DNA of 50,970 nucleotides from Cerioporus squamosus (GCA_022592435.1 JABYQS010000228.1:1-50970); one strand, 5' to 3'; positions 1 to 11,892 are shown, counted from the stretch's first letter. Notes: generated from the sequence alone by a model not told the origin. A program made the numbers and translations.

Positions 1-354
1 TCAGGGTGTTTCCGCCCCTCCAGACTCCACCAAAACTTGGTCAAGCGTACATCAAAGCCGTAAGTATATGATTGAATGCTCTCCGTGTAGAGATCACTAC
101 GTACTAGTAGCACTTCATCTGTGCAAAATCCACGACAACATTCCTCCAATAATCATGCAGCTTCTCTTTGGAACCAGCGTGGGGGCCTGAGCATCCGAGT
201 CGATTTGGGCAAGGACTCGACAAATGTTTCTCATTTGATGTGCCAGATGAGAAGCTGAAGCGCTGACTGCTGCCCATGGGGAGCGCCGCTAATGCAGGTT
301 TCCATTTCCCAGTCGTCCCTCCCCCCTTCAATAAACCCGTCAACCGTCTGCCTA
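1..354. other. Left-edge stretch without a supported gene
   Basis: No gene can be supported here. On the plus strand a short open stretch runs from the window edge to a good splice-donor sequence at about position 60, so this could be the last part of a gene that begins outside the window. No acceptor or ending can be chosen with confidence. A 79-residue reading frame on the minus strand (104-343) has no recognisable motif and I treat it as chance. Confidence 0.25.
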
Positions 355-964
355 GGGGATGTTGAACTTACTATGGACTATGGACATTAGTTGCGCATTA
401 GGCGCTATGGGCACAGCCTCTTACGATTAGATCTTAGGCTATGCTTCTTCCTTTCCTTTTAGGGTACGTTGTACGAAACCATGTGGTTACCTGGCTTCTC
501 TTTGTTTCCAGTCCATTCCAGTGCGTTCTGCAACGCTCCAGACCTTTCTAGTTCTTTCTAGATATCTCTGGGCTGTACTAGACATGCCCTTGTGACCTCG
601 TATTTGTCGTATCTTCGTCATCCTTCGTCATCGTCTGAGTCATCCCTACTCGTTCTGACTCAGACAGCATTATGCTCTCCTTTCTGTCGCTTACTCATGC
701 TACTCCTGACACAGTATATAAGGAGGGACTCTTGGGCTTCGTCTCCTCAGTCTTTTGCTCTACTGACTGAGGAGTAAGTACTCGCCTACCTATGCTTACT
801 TATGCTTTACTTACAAGTACTTTGTAGCTCGTGTTGTCCACTCGTCTGCTAGGTACTTGTGTCTATGCTATCAGTCTTTTGCTCTACTGACTGAGGACTC
901 GTGTTGTCCACTCGTCTGCTAGTCGTTGCGACTTGCCTTCACAGGTTCAGACTTCATCAGGGGA
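355..964 (+). mobile_element. Solo LTR of a Ty1/Copia-type retrotransposon with 5-base target duplication
   Basis: The LTR proper is 360-959 (600 bases). It starts TGTTGAACTT and ends CTTCATCA, and is flanked on both sides by GGGGA (355-359 and 960-964), the duplication made at integration. It is nearly identical to the LTR at 42050-42525, which belongs to the copia element on the other strand, so its family is known from that neighbour. No internal coding DNA follows. It is therefore a solo LTR, the usual product of recombination between the two LTRs of a full element. A TATATAAG promoter box is at about 715-722. It is 124 bases longer than the LTR at 42050, because a region bounded by a repeated 27-base motif is present twice here. 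Confidence 0.93.
747..922 (+). repeat. Internal direct repeats in the solo LTR
   Basis: A 27-base motif occurs at 747-773 and 871-897 (offset 124). A second motif of about 25 bases occurs at 828-852 and 898-922. In the related LTR at 42050-42525 the two motifs occur once each and side by side. The length difference of the two LTRs (600 against 476) equals the 124-base offset exactly, which is the signature of recombination or slippage between the 27-base copies. Confidence 0.9.
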
Positions 965-1378
965 GACAACCATTTTTCCGAAGGACTTCGAAACACTGCC
1001 TAGTCAGCGCTGTTGCGTCAATTGTGGTTTATCGCTCACATCAGCGAACGCTAACAGACAGCAGCTCGGACGGATTTAGCATCACCCCACGACGCCGACT
1101 AGGAGCTGTCTCGGTAATGTGCCATCGATGGTCCTTCAGTGTGTGAGTACGGTCAGGTTACGCGCTCCGGTCACCCCGCGCGAACACCACGGTGTCGACA
1201 TCCAACCGGAAGTGGGCTTCGCTGTCGTCGCAGCCGGCATCGGTGGCTTTCAACCACAAATTTCCAATACGCTGACATCTCTCGGATTTGCAGTATGCTC
1301 TATAAATGAGTAGGACTTGATTCCTTCTCTGGCGGTGGAACGAACACCTTTAGCCCATCTGCACGATACTCCGGCACA

Positions 1379-4300
1379 ATGAGTGAGTGCTGACATCCTG
1401 TCAGGCCGTAGTTCCCTCTGACGTTCCGTCTATAGGTCCAAGGAATGGCCCGAAGCCCGGGGTGATACTCGAAACATTCGGCGCAGACAAGTTCTCTGAT
1501 GCTCTCAAGGCAATGGCGGAAGTGACCCGCAAGCCCAACGTCGCGAAGTGTCACACCGTCGACATAGAAGGAGCAGTCGAAACTGTGTTGAAGGCCGTCG
1601 ACGTGTTGGCGTCTCTACACCCGGCTATATCAGGTATCACCTTGAAGCTTATGCAGCGGACGCTAGTCGCTGAGCGCGTTCTTGTGCAGCTATCACGGTC
1701 CCGCTTATTATCATCAAGAACTGCGCCATAAACCGCGCAAATGGGAGCCGTATCGCCTTGATGAAACTCAAGATGGCGGAGATGTTGTGCGCACTCTTCG
1801 AGTAGGTTTTTTCGCCCTGGGAACGCAACATGTCTGACATACGCTGCGTACAGGATCAGATTCATAGAGGTAGACGAGGATATGGTCGTCGACGTTGGTG
1901 CTGGCCGAGTTGAACGGTTCTCCGGAGCACTAGCTCGTAGGTTACACCAGTGATGTGCAGGCGATCGCGAGCTGACAAGGTCGCTAGTACTCTGCAAGGA
2001 GATCAGTAACACTCTGATCAAGGTAGGAAACGTGGTGGAGCGGTATGCAAAGGAAGGATCACTACGTGAGGTCCTACTCGCGTCGCGCTCTCCGAGTTCT
2101 AACGGTCGATCACTCAGGTCGTGTCATTTGGGCGAACGATTGGAAGGTGGGCGGCATTCTGGCATTGCACTATCGGTACTCGCCCTCATCGCGGCCTCAT
2201 AGCAACAAATCAAGGACTGTTGCGATGAATGCGACAAGGACAAGCAATCCATAGGATACAGAATCAAGGTCTTCACCGCCGTGAGTGCACAAAGCGGGTC
2301 CAGTTCAGTCCAATATGAAGTATCTTCTGTCACAGAAACAAGTGCTCGATATTTCGAAGACGCTCTCAGAGATCAAGGTCTCGACTGATGCCATCAGCAA
2401 GCAATTCGATCCGACCCAGCAGAAGGAGTGCCAGTTGTATGACGAGATCAAGAAACGAGGACTGGAGGATCGCCTGGATCGCCTCACGGACGAAGAGCTC
2501 ATTGACCTTGCGAACAAAGCCGATGAGTTGGGAGGAAACAGACCGAACGCACCATCACTGCGCACGTTCCGCATGTCCGTCAAGGACCTACTGGAGAGTT
2601 CGCTCCGAGGCTTCGAGATCCGGTTGGACATGCATACCAAGCAGCTCGACAAGGCCCTGGACCACCTCAAGAGACTCCCTACGGATGCACGGCTGTATCA
2701 GCGAATTGAGGACCCGGTAGGGCTCATGGTTTGAATGGTAATCGTATACTCACCATGTACGTGTCGGCAGGATATTCGGAAGCTCTGGAGGGACTGGGTG
2801 AGCTGCGCACCGTCTATGTCTGCAAATCCACATGTTGACCTACGTCCTCCCAGAAATGGCCTGGATCTGTGGAAGCGAACACCTTCACCCTCAATCTCTA
2901 CGAGTGAGTTCGCGTCGCTGGAAATGACTCGCACTCGGTCTAATACGCCGGCATGCACAGTTACTTCGTCGACCTGACGCGCGAAGCCCGCCGGGAGGCC
3001 GCTCTTTCAGAGACCTCGTTGCGACCCGGCGAGTTTAAGATTCCGACATCTCTCGTCGTGCAGCAGAGGCCTGTCTCTCCCGTCTCTGGAGTGGGAGGCG
3101 ATGACGAGCAGTGCACGACGAGCGCTGATGCTTTGGAGAACTATTGGTGCACCAGATACTTCAGCTTCCGGAACATGTCGATCTTCATGGAAGGTTCGTT
3201 TTTATGGTTCCTTGATAAATAAATTACTGCTAAGTCAATGACCCCTGCAAAGCCATGGACGCAGACGGCAACGGCCTCGTCAGGATCAAGGAAGTGAACG
3301 AGTTCACAAGAGCCAGACCGCCTTCTATTTCGCTCATGGAGTGGATCGCGTACCGATCCTACGGTGAGCATCAGAATCCCTCGTATAGATGTCCGAGGTT
3401 GCTGCTGACTCTCCTCCCTACAGGTTGTTTGATTGCCAGCTACCTATACAAGTTGCGCATCCAGTATTTGATAGAGGTCATGCTCGCTGTGGATTATGCT
3501 CCGGAGAATTCCTCGGCGATCGCAGGATACTTCAACCACGTCCCTGACATCCTCAACCTCCTGTCCACTATCGAAACTCCCATCCTAGAGGATCCTTCTT
3601 TGGTGAAGGTCGTCCACACTGTCATGGGTCATCAGGAGAAGCAGCTCTCGGATGTCCTCGACACGCTCAAGTACAACGTGACTGAAGATGGGATCACTTT
3701 GCTATCCTCGGTCAACGGCGCCGAAGGTTTCGAGATGGGAAGCGAACTGGAGAGCGTGCGTGGTTTCGAACCCCTGCTGCATCCGTCGAAGTTGATTGAT
3801 CTACGCTCAAACGCTAGTTCCTCCTCCCCGTTCTTTTCTTGCTCCTCTTCCGCCACTATGAGCTTCTCAAGCTAAGCGCGAAATACGTCCTCAATGAAGA
3901 CGAGATTGGGCGCAACGCTGTTACGGCCATAAGGGTCATCATGAACGCAGTTTCCGACCGAGTCTTGAGTCTAGTTGGTGAGTGTCGCCGGAGTCCGCAT
4001 GACTACTATTGACAGCAGATACAGAACATTTCCGGAAGATGCAGTTGGACGTTAGGCAGAAGTTCGATACCTTTGCGAACGGCATGGTACTTCAATCCCT
4101 CTCTCTTCATGTACGCCATACTGAGGACGCACCTTCACAGTACAAGGGTGTCTTTCGCATCCAGACCAGCGATATGACCGTCACGCAGATACAGGACGAA
4201 GCTACTGTCCCTCAGAACACCCTGCAGACGCTCATCTACCTACTACGATCCTACGATTACCAAGAGAACAAGCTATTCAACGAGATGAAACGGTCTCCCG

Positions 4301-6419
4301 ACGCTCTTCGCCCGGATCTAGCCCACTATAGCCGTCTCCCACTCTTCGATACGACCGCTTCAGGTACAACTACCGCACCCGTGGAGAACGACGTTCTCCG
4401 CCACGACGATTACGAGTCCCTCTTACGTCTCAAGGAGCAATATGGCGTGGAATTCGTACGGTCCTGGAATCGCGACACGGATGCCGAACGTCCTCGTGCA
4501 TCATTGGTGTCTTCCGATGTTTCTCAGTGAGTCGACAAGCCGAACTTTCTCATTGAATGATAAGGACTCACTGTGCCCATAGCGAGCTTGTCGAATGTGA
4601 CGGGTGTGGATCTGCAGTGTCTGGGATTCGCTATAAATGTGTTCAGTGCGAAAGTGAGTATCCCATCTTCATGGTACGCTTGCACCGGACTCACTGGCCA
4701 CCCTCATCTACTAAGATTTCGACTATTGCGATACATGTCACGCAAATCCGCCGTCCATTCCTCCTGAGGACCCTATTCCTGCGCCGCATGACGCGACCCA
4801 CGACTACCTTGCGGTTAATCGAGACACTCCTACGCGTATACTAGACATGTTGAGGCATGGTCTCAAGTCACGGGAGGGAGCAGTGGTCATCTCCCTCCTC
4901 ACCCTTGGCCTTTCTGAAGCCAAGGAGAAGGCTGAGGACCTTGCGTCTCTTATCATGTTCTGCTCGGACCCTTTGGACGACGTACTCCCGGAGGGTGCCG
5001 AACGGGCGGAAGTCTTCCTGGACAGCCTCGGGGAAGAAGGGCAAGTGTACAAGGAATCCTTGTTATGCCTAAAGCTGCCGCGCGATACCCAAGGACAGTG
5101 AGTGAATTCTTGATTCCCGTGTACAGCGGGTCGATAACCATGGTGGAGCAGTTACGCCACATGTAACGGATGCGCAGATTGGATCTACGGTAATCGCTTC
5201 AAGTGCATAGATTGCTCCGGTGAGCTTTCGAATATTCACTTGTTGTCATCGATTGACTTATTGGATTATCGTCTATCAGACTTCGACTTCTGCCAGACGT
5301 GCTACGCCGCTCCGCCATCCGAGATGGTGACCATCGGGACACACCAAGCCTCCCACCGCTTCGCCATCGTTCAACACCCACTTCCGATAATGCTCACACG
5401 CCGCCTGATAGCATGTATCGGTGCCAAGGATGCTGCGACGAGTGATACGCTGCGAGAATGGCACAATATCCTGGTGTACCTCAGATCTACGGCTCCGGGC
5501 GAGTCAACCGAACCTGGGTACTATGGGGAGGAAGAGTCAGAGGATGACCTAACAGACATCCGGAACGATGAACTTGACCATGATCATGATGTCACTCCTG
5601 CTAGTGATGAGGCAGTACAAGACGAAGCTGGCGCAGCGGCAGGAGATCCTCTCGAGTCCGGGAGCGGGGAAGTAGTGCTCGAGGGTACGTTCAATCGCAG
5701 TCCGGACACTGGCACGTTTGGAATACTAATCTGCTACTGCAGATCATGAACCGTGCGACGCAACAAAGGATCTCGAACCGGAAGTAGACGGCGGGAACGA
5801 AGGAAGCAATGTTGAGGGTCGTGACCAAGCGCAGAGCGTGGGCGAACAGCAAGAAGTCACAGCCGAATCCGAAGGTAAGTCGTCAAAGTCTCGAATAGGT
5901 GACATGCGTCCAACGAGGCTTCGATGTGTCTACAGAGTCCATTGAGTTGGAAGACGACGCCGGATACCATGAGTCCCGGAATTGCGACGGCCCGTGCGAA
6001 AAACCTATTGCAGGGGACTCGTATCGCTGCCTGCTATGCAAAGGTACGTTCGGGGAACTGTTCAATCTGCGCTCGTGGCGGGTGATTATATCTTCGCAGA
6101 TTGTCTCTTATGCTCCGAGTGCGCATTGTCGAACGCGGTCATCAGAAAGTTCCAACCTCCTCACCGTCGCATTCACGTCATGGAGATCATCCCGGGTACA
6201 GCGACTGCATCTGAAGGCAACGACACCGATATCGGCACGACAGTCGACTCGTCTGCGCTCGTATTTCACGCAGCGTGCACGTCCGCTGATGTAGCACGTC
6301 TAGAAGCGAGGATGGACAGCATGGAGAAGAAGTTGAACGACACCACTGCGCAGATGTCGGTACTTCTAGTGGGCATCACGGAGCTGCTCGCTCGGCTCCG
6401 TACTTCCGCGGCTTCTTGA
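1379..6419 (+). CDS. Large EF-hand protein with three ZZ-type zinc fingers, multi-exon
   Basis: I do not know a named gene for this. I chose ATG 1379: a 4-base first exon, a 53-base intron (1383-1435), then an open frame. Many introns of about 50 bases follow, and some joins near 1930-2290 and 3900-4000 are uncertain. The N-terminal half is helical. Exon 3255-3360 holds an EF-hand loop DADGNGLVRIKE, with ligands at positions 1, 3, 5 and 12, followed by a W-rich segment. Three ZZ fingers follow, each with an intron splitting it: one near 4580-4760 (CDGCG ... YCDTCH), one near 5150-5310 (CNGCADWIYG ... FCQTCY) and one near 5985-6110 (CDGPCEKPI ... CSECALS). The C-terminus (6290-6400) is a short coiled coil. 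ZZ fingers bind two zinc ions and peptide ends or histone tails. A calcium-regulated adaptor role is inference. The stop is TGA 6417-6419. Confidence 0.75.
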
Positions 6420-6568
6420 GGTGCTGCAGCTGGCTCCTTATTACCCTCATCATACGAGTTCTCGATCAGGATACGAGTAGACATGCCCTTGAGGGACCGA
6501 AAAACGGTCGATTGATTATCCTACATTCCTTCACTCAGCCTACATAGCCTCCGCACGCAGGCAGATTC
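6420..6568. other. Convergent 3' intergenic spacer
   Basis: This 149-base spacer separates the ends of the EF-hand/ZZ gene (plus) and the first AA9 gene (minus). It should hold both 3' untranslated ends and termination signals. I see no further gene. Confidence 0.5.
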
Positions 6569-7704
6569 TCAGCATGTAAACACGGCCGGTCCTATGGTAA
6601 ACAAAGTCAGGGTTGTCTCCGGCGACAGATATATATATATACTATGTACTTACCGGGGATCGTGTAGTTCTGCAGAGTCTGGTAGATGTTGATCTTGACG
6701 CCTACAAACAGCACGGTCAGGCAGGATCCCAAGGACATCACCCAGTCGGTCCATACCTGGGTCGGTGCCCTTGTACGCGCCAGGGAACGACACCGTCGCA
6801 GGAGACTTGGAGCCGGACCCGCCCGTGACGTTGATCTGCGCACACTCCATGTAGAATTGCGCACCGGGGTAGTTCGATGCGGCATGCAAAGCTGTATGGT
6901 AGCGCGTCAGTAGAGAGGGACATCGGTGAGGAAGGGGCATACCGATGATCTCGTGGCGCAAGAGGTACTGGCCAGACTCGATGCAGCTGGGAATCGTGAA
7001 GGACACCTTGCCCTTGTTCGCGATGAGTCGATCCACGGCCCACGTTTGGTCCGAGGGAGTCAAGCCATCCTCGTAGATCTTGAACCACTGCAAACCGGTG
7101 ACGTCGCTCTGGGTCGCGTCCGGGATCTTTGCACTGTAGATCCGCGCATGAGTATCAGCCATCGAGGACAAGGAACATGTACGTACAGGTACGAGATGAC
7201 GGGGCCCTTGTGACTCGCATCGATGGGGTCCGCTGGATCACCTGGAGCTTGGTTCAACGTATGGTGCCACTTGTCGTTGTTGTGGTTGAGTGAGCACCGA
7301 GTTCGCGAGGCTGGTAGGTTATGAGTAACGTACCTCAGCAGTCACGCTTGAACCAGCGGGCACGTCAATGACAGCGGTAGAGACGGGTTGATGGTATGGG
7401 TTGATGCCTATAGACATCTGAAGAGGTTATACACTGCTCTCGGCAAACGACTACGCAAGACTTGCCTCCGTTGCAGATGATGTCGTTGGAGGTCACGTCC
7501 GTGATAGGCTAGAGTTCCAGTGTGAGCCCACCGACGAGAGCAACAAGTGTGGAAGCAGGCACTTACACCATCGTAGTCCGGAGCACGTATACCAGTTAGC
7601 TCGCCCTGGTCTACACCGTTAACGTACAGCTTTTGGAAGATGGTGTGGGCCGATGCCGAGCTAGCGAGAACAGCCGCAGTCGCGAGAGCAGCGAGCTTCG
7701 TCAT
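6569..7704 (-). CDS. AA9 lytic polysaccharide monooxygenase (copy 1)
   Basis: AA9 enzymes (formerly GH61) are secreted copper monooxygenases that cut cellulose and related glucans oxidatively. The gene has eight exons and encodes about 244 residues. A signal peptide (residues 1-19, ending ASA) leaves histidine as the mature first residue (HTIFQK), as needed for the copper histidine brace. The second copper histidine lies in EWHH (about residues 85-88), and the axial tyrosine in QFYMECAQI (about 190). The last exon (6569-6591) encodes PAVFTC and a TGA stop, reached through a 62-base intron holding an AT repeat. There is no CBM1 domain, so it is a single-domain form. One intron, after the codons for ICNG, has a GC donor instead of GT. 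A TATA-like box lies about 64 bases upstream of the ATG at 7704. It is a tandem duplicate of the gene at 8300-9456. Confidence 0.95.
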
Positions 7705-8299
7705 TGTATCAAGCGAGGTGCGGGTGTCGAAGTCCACGTCGCGATACTCTACCATCTCAGCTCTTCTTATAATCTGGCTAGAGCGGCACGGCATCATTGC
7801 CGTTCCGCCATTCAGCCCTACATCCCGCGACAGCCCGGATCCTTCAAGGAGGCGTACAAGAATAGCTGGTGGAGGTCAAGCTCGGCGAAATCTTGAAATC
7901 ACTCACTGCTCGGCCATCGCGACGATGGAAGTCGATGACATCATGCGGGGGATTTGGCGTTGCTGCGTGATGAGTTATGCGTTTATGAAGCGCACAGGTG
8001 ATCCGTAGTGAAAGCGGGAATGACCTACCTCTACTCCGAGGAATACCCTTCGCCATTCTACACGGTCATGCATCTCAACCTGCAAAACCCTTGACGACCG
8101 GGGATCGCAGCGAAGCAGTAGTCGCCACCATGTCTCACCAGCAAGACCGCTTGAGGCACGACGCACTCAGCCACCAACGAGTCGAGTTCGGAGTTACTGG
8201 GACAAAACCTCGGATTGCGTGGATGCAAGGATACACACTGCAATACGCCTTCACCATGATATACTGAAAGTAACCCAGGAAATCGGATTCGGGGTACTT
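7705..8299. other. Intergenic region between the AA9 genes
   Basis: About 595 bases separate the two tandem AA9 genes. They should contain the promoter of copy 1 and the 3' end of copy 2. Apart from the TATA-like box near 7770 I see no gene or repeat. Confidence 0.5.
7766..7773 (-). promoter_or_regulatory. TATA-like box of AA9 copy 1
   Basis: The minus-strand sequence ATTATAAG lies about 64 bases upstream of the start codon of the AA9 gene. Position and sequence fit a core promoter. No experimental support is visible. Confidence 0.5.
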
Positions 8300-9456
8300 C
8301 TAACAAGTGAAGACAGCCGGGCCTGGAATCAAATGAGCAATCTGCGTACCAGAATGTTTGCATGCGGACTACTGACAACTCACCTGGGATAGTGTAATTC
8401 TGAAGCGTCTGGTAGATGTTGATCTTCACACCTGTGACATACAGTCAAGTCAACATTTACTCGTATCACACAAAGCAAACCCTCCTTACCGGGGTCGGTT
8501 CCCTTATAAGCACCGGGGAACGACACGGTAGCAGGGGACTTGGCTCCCGAGCCACCAGTGATGTTGATCTGGGCGCATTCCATGTAAAACTGAGCTCCAG
8601 GGTAGCTGGAGGCGGCATGGAGAGCTACAACGCGGCGTACAAAGAGTCAAACACGCAAGAAATAGTGGGGTTCAGGTAGAGGGACGAACCGATAATCTCG
8701 TGCCTGAGCAGATACTGGCCCGAAGCGATGCAGCTCGGGATGGTGAAAGAGACCTTGCCCTTGTTCTTGATCAAGCGGTCGACGCCCCAGGTCTGGTCGG
8801 ACGCGGTCAGGCCATCCTGGTGGATCTTGAACCACTGGAGGCCGGTGACAGAACTCTGGGTCGCGTCGGGTATCTTCGCCCTACAGAGGCAAAACGATCA
8901 ACAGGTGTACCGAGGAAAGGGCGTAGCCCGCAAACAACGTACAAGTAGGTGATTATGGGTCCCTTGTGGCTGGCATCAATGGGATCTGCAGCATCGTTCG
9001 CGACTTGATTGAGTGTATGATGCCACTGGACAACGGTATTGCGTCAGAACGCTCGCGCCCGATGAATATCCCTAAGCGCGGGGTACCTCAGCCGTGACAG
9101 AAGCACCGGCAGGGACATTGACGACCGCCTTGGAGACAGGCTGGTGGTACGGGTTGATGCCTGATAGCAGTCTTCAGATAAGTCTGGGCCAATAACCGGT
9201 TGTAGATAGGTAAGTACGAACCTCCATTGCAGATGATGTCGTTCGAGTTCACGTCGGTGATGGGCTATTCTCGTAGTATGGTGAGTAGAGTAACAGGTGG
9301 AGCGAGCTTGCCCAGACTTACTCCGTCGTAATCCGGCGCTCGAATGCCGGTCAATTCACCTTGGTCAACGCCGTTGACATATAGTTTCTGGAAGATCGTG
9401 TGCGCCGATGCACATCCCGAGAGGACCAGTACCGCAGAGAATGCGAGGAGCTTCAT
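8300..9456 (-). CDS. AA9 lytic polysaccharide monooxygenase (copy 2)
   Basis: This is a secreted copper-dependent oxidase of cellulose-type glucans. The start codon at 9456 begins a signal peptide ([18 protein letters not shown]) followed by the mature N-terminal histidine of HTIFQK. The same features as in copy 1 are present: EWHH, SHKGP, LLRHEI and the axial tyrosine in QFYMECAQI. Intron positions match copy 1. The last exon (8300-8322) encodes the same PAVFTC ending with a TAG stop, after a 61-base intron with normal GT and AG ends. The protein is about 243 residues with no CBM1. At the intron where copy 1 uses a GC donor this gene has GT (GTTCGT). The two genes lie head to tail on the same strand, which indicates a tandem duplication, and they differ most in the signal peptide. 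Confidence 0.95.
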
Positions 9457-10128
9457 GGCGCGAAGAGTTGCTAGAGGTCGGGGCGACGTGCTGGTCTTTT
9501 GTACGACAGGAGGTTTGCTTGGAACTGGGACCGAGTATGTGCCAAGGAAAGGCGACAGCCCTTGCATATCATCAGCGCACCAGAGGGAGAGACACGAGGC
9601 GGCTTCCTGGAGCCTTTTCGGATGAAGATGGCAGCCTAGAGGTGGACTGACGTGCATCGGGCGCGAGCTTTAGCAGAAACAACGCCGACACAGGTCCGAG
9701 TATGCAATGATACGCTATCGGAAGACTGTCTTGAATGGCGGGGATTGGTTCGTATGGCCGAGAAATATGTATGAGCAACATCATCTGGACAGTCGATAGT
9801 ATACGAAGCGGGGATCAGATAGGACATGACGACAGTCAAGAGTCAAGACATACCTGCGGGTCATGCCGGAGGAACGCCACCAGGTGCCCGCGCTTGATTT
9901 GGCAAGCGAAGCGCCGACGAGTCCCGCGAGAAGGCCGAGGAGCAGGCATGACCATGCCCCCGCGACCTCATGTGAAACAGTACTTATATTACAAGTAGGC
10001 CTCGACAAGGTCCGTGGAAGGCGTACAAAATGCGATAATGATATGCTACAAATGCCAGAGTCGGTACTACCCACCATCGGGACACTCGTCGCCCGGAAGT
10101 ACAAGGTATGATGCAGGTTTGGGTATGT
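9457..10128. other. Intergenic region upstream of AA9 copy 2
   Basis: These 672 bases should hold the promoter of AA9 copy 2 and the 3' end of the DUF6593 gene. I see no clear TATA box, no coding pattern and no repeat. Confidence 0.4.
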
Positions 10129-10921
10129 TCAGTACTTGTTCGCCGCGAGGTATCGCATGATGGTCAACGTAGTCAGTATTTCTGAGAGCATGCGTCAGCC
10201 AAGCCACCATCACTGCATAGATACGGGGTGCTCACCAAGTGCAAGGTGCGTGAAGGGTTCGTATATGGTCAACATGTTGCCCGATGTGTTGTACGCGGGC
10301 TTTTCGGGGGGCTTGAGGCTGTAGTGCGCAACAACGTAGTCGCGAGAGTCGACGCACTGCGATTCTTCAGTCAGCTCAAGCGCGATGAACGCAGAGGGTG
10401 CCACAGACTCACCGACCACTCGTGACCCTTCACTGCGCGGTGTATCCACCGATATTCCTCACCATTCGCAGCCGTAAATTTTCGCGACAGCGACCTGAGA
10501 GAGCACACAGACGTACGTCAGCATGAGCTTCCGGGTATCACGCTTCGAGTCCAAAGCAGTGCCAGCGACAGATGCTCGAAACAGGCACTCACCCTGCAAA
10601 CATCGATGTCTTCCGTAGGTACTGCCCCATGGGCATCGAAACGCCCGACTGGACGAACGAGACGTTCCCGAGCGTCCCATTCGGTCCGAACTCCAGGACC
10701 ACCGCAGGCTCGCGCTGGGGCGGGCGCGAGTGGCGCTGGCTGGACGACCGTCGCCCGGAATTGTAGACCATGAGCGTCGACTCCGCTGGGAAGTGTGCAG
10801 CTTGTGAAGGAGAGGGACGCGCGACGCGCAGGAAGAGGCGGTCATAGATTTCGTCGAAGTCCGAGCCTGTGTACTGCCCGGTGCGGTCCTCAAGGTAGTA
10901 TGGGAGCGCCTTGTTGATCAT
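10129..10921 (-). CDS. DUF6593-family protein
   Basis: DUF6593 is a basidiomycete family of unknown function, often present in many copies. The ATG at 10921 starts MINKALPYYLEDRTG. The four exons can be joined in frame. Exon 2 runs from a 98-base intron into RKFTAANGEEYRW, the next exon carries DYVVAHYSL and GNMLTIYEP, and the final exon encodes EILTTLTIMRYLAANKY and a TGA stop at 10129-10131. The pattern of a YRW motif, a VAxYSLK strand, a LTIYE strand and a terminal LTIMR helix is what I recognise as DUF6593. The length is about 190 residues. There is no signal peptide, so it is probably cytosolic. A TATATA sequence near 11024 lies about 100 bases upstream. The family assignment rests on recall of the motif pattern. 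Confidence 0.8.
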
Positions 10922-11021
10922 GGTCGAGTGGCTGAACGCCTTCGGTTATGGTGTCGCAGAGAGGAGGGTCCTGTTGGCAGGAGGGGGGGAGTGAGTGAGA
11001 TGGCCCAGCGGATGGATGGTG

Positions 11022-11029
11022 GATATATA
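11022..11029 (-). promoter_or_regulatory. TATA box of the DUF6593 gene
   Basis: A TATATA core on the minus strand lies about 100 bases before the ATG at 10921. This spacing is similar to the TATA boxes of the laccase and GH79 genes in this window. Confidence 0.45.
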
Positions 11030-11199
11030 GTGACTGCGGCGCAAGGACAGACGCAACTTAAATGGCGCGAGTGAAGAGGTGGTCAGACGCCGGATCGGGC
11101 ACCCAAGGGTCCAAGGGTGGACGTGTTCGCATTCGAGGAGGACCTTCCAGGTGAGCCGCAGCGCGTGTGCCGATCATGTAAGCTCCATCGCCTCCCGTC

Positions 11200-11892
11200 T
11201 CCGCCCCTTCGCATCTCACGTCGCGCATCTCTCGCCCAGCTGGCGTTCGCACCACCTGCGGGGAGGTGCACTGAATAGACGAGGAACCGAAGCGCTGCGG
11301 GGTACGCAGCGCTTCTTTTCATCTGGGCTAGCGCAGAACAGGAACAGCACACACGGCCGCGTCCCATGCTCGATATAGACCCTCCGGCCAAACCAGCAAC
11401 CGAAACTCCCGGTGCTGGTCGGGAATCGCTCCCCTGTCACACCCGCCAGTGCGCTGCGCGCGTACGACCAGTACCATATTGGTCACGAAGGTCGGGCATG
11501 AGCACAGCGTACCGAACACCCAAGGGGGAGCGTAGAAGTAATACGCCGGAATTCTTCTCGAGCACCACAACGCCATTGTCATGCCACAAACAACCGGTCA
11601 ACCGCCACGGCCCCATATCACAGAACCCAAGAGAAAACTCACCGCGCCACGTGAAGCCCTGCCATACGAATCCATCTTGACCGTGGTAACTAACCGGGAC
11701 ATCGGTTCGACCACAGCGAGCCAGCGTCATCGCGAGGGGCTCAGCGAGCTCGAACGGCTGCTTGCTGTCCACCTGCACGCAATCGAAGTCAGAAAGAGTG
11801 CACTACGGCACCCTGGAGCGACAGTCCGCGACAGTTTGTGGCACAGGGCCTGCACTACTGCGATCTAAGACTGTCCTTCGAGACAGGGACAT
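11200..11892 (-). CDS. Hypothetical protein, partial gene model
   Basis: I do not recognise this protein. A possible start ATG is at 11892. Its first exon would join across a very short 39-base intron to the main exon (about 11478-11767), which reads DSKQPFELAEPLAMT, then FVWQGFTWRGEF, then LGFCDMGPWRLTG, ending at LMPDLRDQYG before a donor-like GTACTGG. Three tryptophans, balanced composition and good codon use suggest a real exon. The 3' part is unclear: two acceptors give different frames and neither gives a convincing ending, so the lower limit is approximate. There is no signal peptide in the proposed first exon. It could be a decayed gene. Confidence 0.35.

Noticed and set aside
6479..6495. 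Short match to the copia LTR (AGACATGCCCTTG) behind the EF-hand/ZZ gene
   Set aside because: Only 13 bases match and neighbouring LTR sequence is absent, so it is chance.
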